A stretch of DNA of 5,708 bases from Candidatus Melainabacteria bacterium (GTDB lineage Bacteria > Actinomycetota > Actinomycetes > Mycobacteriales > Pseudonocardiaceae), in contig CAJCJE010000224.1 of the NCBI GenBank assembly GCA_903970565.1, positions 1 to 5,708 of the forward strand. The letters run 5' to 3'. This document shows, in pieces, positions 4,625 through 5,708 of the stretch. Both the position numbers and the translations under genes were made by a program. Numbering within the stretch: the stretch's first letter is position 1; each line of letters starts with the position of its first letter. Under the pieces are notes generated by a model. It was not told the DNA's origin. It ran no database searches and was given only the letters and a program-made list of their open reading frames with translations.

Positions 4625-5425
4625 GTGACCGGCCACGGGGGACCGGCGCCGAGGGCCGGCGGACCGAGACCGGCGGCCGGGCTGCGGTTCGCGCTGTCGC
4701 TGCTGACCGTGCTGCCGGTCCGACTCGACGCCGAGACAGTCGTCGACCGGGAACTGGCCGGGTCGGCGATCACCCTGTCGCCGCTGGTCGGGGTGCTGCT
4801 CGGTGGTTTCGGCACCGGTGTGCTGGCCGGGTTGCGGCTGATCGGCGCGCCGCCGTTGTTGGCCGGGCTGCTGGTGGTCGGGCTGCTGGCCCTGGTGACC
4901 AGGGGGATGCACGTGGACGGGCTGGCCGACACCGCCGACGGTCTGGGCTGCTACGGGCCGCCGGAACGGGCACTCGCGGTGATGAAGGACGGCGGAGCCG
5001 GTCCCTTCGCGGTGGTCACCCTGATCGTGGTGCTCGGCGCGCAGGCGGTGAGCCTGGCCGCGCTGGCCGAGGCGGGCCGCTGGTGGGCGGCCGGCCTGGC
5101 GATCGCGGCCGGCCGGGTGGCGTTCGGCTGGTGCTGCCGGCGTGGGCTGCCGGCGGCCCGGCCCGAGGGGTTCGGCGCGCTGGTCGCCGGCACCCAGCCG
5201 ATCACCGTCGCGGTGGGCTGGTGGCTGGTCGCGGCCGGGGTCGGCGTGTTCGCGGTGCCGGGACGCTGGTGGCAGGGGCCGGCCGCGATCGTCGTCGCCG
5301 TGCTGCTGGTGTCCGGGCTGGCGGCGCACACCCGGCGCCGATTCGGTGGTCTGGTCGGCGACGTGCTCGGCGCGAGCTGCGAGCTGACCGTGTTCGTGGT
5401 CCTCGCCGGTTGCGCGCTGCACTAG
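4625..5425 (+). CDS. cobS: Adenosylcobinamide-GDP ribazoletransferase (cobalamin synthase)
   Basis: Integral membrane enzyme that joins adenosylcobinamide-GDP to alpha-ribazole (or its phosphate) to give adenosylcobalamin (phosphate). The 266 residues fit the family. The diagnostic motif GMHVDGLADTADGLG is at 94-108, with H97, D99, D102 and D105 as likely metal-binding residues. MKDGGAGPFAV follows (120-130), and near the end FGGLVGDVLGASCEL (240-254) carries the conserved D246 and E253. Hydrophobic segments lie at about 50-72, 77-92, 127-148, 155-170, 193-211 and 219-234, with a last one at 254-264. Residues 1-18 are a Gly/Pro/Arg-rich leader. The start is the GTG at 4625, since no other plausible start precedes the conserved GLRFALSLLTVLPVR. 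The ribosome binding site is weak, so re-initiation from cobT, six bases upstream, is likely. Identity secure. Confidence 0.95.
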   Translation: MTGHGGPAPRAGGPRPAAGLRFALSLLTVLPVRLDAETVVDRELAGSAITLSPLVGVLLGGFGTGVLAGLRLIGAPPLLAGLLVVGLLALVTRGMHVDGLADTADGLGCYGPPERALAVMKDGGAGPFAVVTLIVVLGAQAVSLAALAEAGRWWAAGLAIAAGRVAFGWCCRRGLPAARPEGFGALVAGTQPITVAVGWWLVAAGVGVFAVPGRWWQGPAAIVVAVLLVSGLAAHTRRRFGGLVGDVLGASCELTVFVVLAGCALH

Positions 5426-5426
5426 C

Positions 5427-5448
5427 TGTGCTGCTGTTGTGCTGCTGT
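5427..5448. repeat. Perfect 11-bp tandem duplication after cobS
   Basis: TGTGCTGCTGT occurs at 5427-5437 and again directly at 5438-5448. It fills much of the 37-base gap between the convergent stops of cobS and the DUF402 gene. The gap is richer in T than its surroundings. I see no stable hairpin here, so how the two convergent transcripts end is unclear. Confidence 0.75.
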
Positions 5449-5462
5449 ACTGCTCTGCCTGT

Positions 5463-5708
5463 CTAGCGACTGTCCTGAGGATCGTCGAACACGTCGGGCG
5501 GGAGCGCGGGCGCCGGCCAGGCCGGGTCGGGGCGGAAATCGCACCAGGTGCCGTCGAACGGGAACGCGCCGGACTCGGCCAGCCCGATCAGTCGCTCGCC
5601 CTCGGCGTAGAGCCGGGTCAGCTCGTCGGCGCCGAGCCGACCGGCCTCGACGGCCGCCGCCGCCTCGTCCTCGTCCTTCCAGCGCCAGCGGCGGTCGGGG
5701 GCGACCGT
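5463..5708 (-). CDS. DUF402 family protein, C-terminal part (N-terminus cut by window edge)
   Basis: The last 81 residues of a protein read leftward, ending at a TAG (complement of 5463-5465). The stretch RRWRWKDEDEAAAAVEAGRL (6-25 of the visible part), then ELTRLYAEGERLIGLAESG (29-47) and PFDGTWCDFRPDPAWPAPALP (50-70), resembles the end of actinobacterial DUF402 proteins: a WKDEDE motif, a helix ending in ER-x-I-x-L, and a Trp/Pro-rich tail. Characterised DUF402 members include nucleotide phosphatases and the FomD hydrolase, all metal-dependent; the catalytic core would lie in the missing N-terminal part, so activity cannot be judged. It converges on cobS with 37 bases between stops. The family call rests on motif memory alone. 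Confidence 0.75.
   Translation of the reverse strand, partial: TVAPDRRWRWKDEDEAAAAVEAGRLGADELTRLYAEGERLIGLAESGAFPFDGTWCDFRPDPAWPAPALPPDVFDDPQDSR

Noticed and set aside
4586..5422. 278-codon minus-strand open frame antisense to cobS
   Set aside because: Its product is rich in Gln, His, Arg and Pro, the antisense image of a hydrophobic Leu/Val/Gly-rich membrane protein. CobS on the plus strand has all family motifs.

Overview
The window is high-GC DNA with GTG starts and gene content typical of an actinomycete. The order erpA-type gene, divergent DUF3043 membrane protein, then the cobalamin genes cobT and cobS resembles the Rv2204c to Rv2208 neighbourhood of Mycobacterium tuberculosis as I remember it. 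The inserted aldo/keto reductase, the small protein and the adjacent cobU suggest a relative outside Mycobacterium, perhaps in Pseudonocardiales; this placement is inference.

Layout. Bases 1-292 (minus) hold most of an ErpA/HesB iron-sulfur carrier, cut by the left edge. Bases 293-505 are a divergent control region. Bases 506-1177 (plus) encode a two-helix DUF3043 membrane protein with an apparently leaderless GTG start, followed by a strong hairpin at 1246-1275. Bases 1404-2390 (plus) encode an aldo/keto reductase of the Kv-beta-like (AKR6-like) type, preceded by two perfect dyads and possibly leaderless as well. Bases 2479-2694 (minus) encode a 71-residue protein of unknown function that converges on the reductase, with three hairpins at the junction. 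Bases 2896-5425 (plus) are a compact cobU-cobT-cobS operon. Bases 5463-5708 (minus) are the C-terminal part of a DUF402 protein that converges on cobS and is cut by the right edge.

How the genes work together. CobU activates adenosylcobinamide to its GDP form, CobT makes alpha-ribazole phosphate from dimethylbenzimidazole and nicotinate mononucleotide, and CobS joins the two halves. Together these are the core nucleotide-loop assembly steps that finish or salvage adenosylcobalamin. ErpA, DUF3043, the reductase, the small protein and DUF402 have no evident link to this pathway and look like conserved core neighbours.

I found no mobile element, CRISPR array, tRNA, rRNA or convincing cobalamin riboswitch, and nothing that clearly amounts to a new multi-gene system. 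The points most worth a second look are regulatory and small-scale: the dyads before the reductase, two candidate leaderless starts with matching spacing, a repeat-encoded acidic tail on CobT, and the uncharacterised 71-residue protein.
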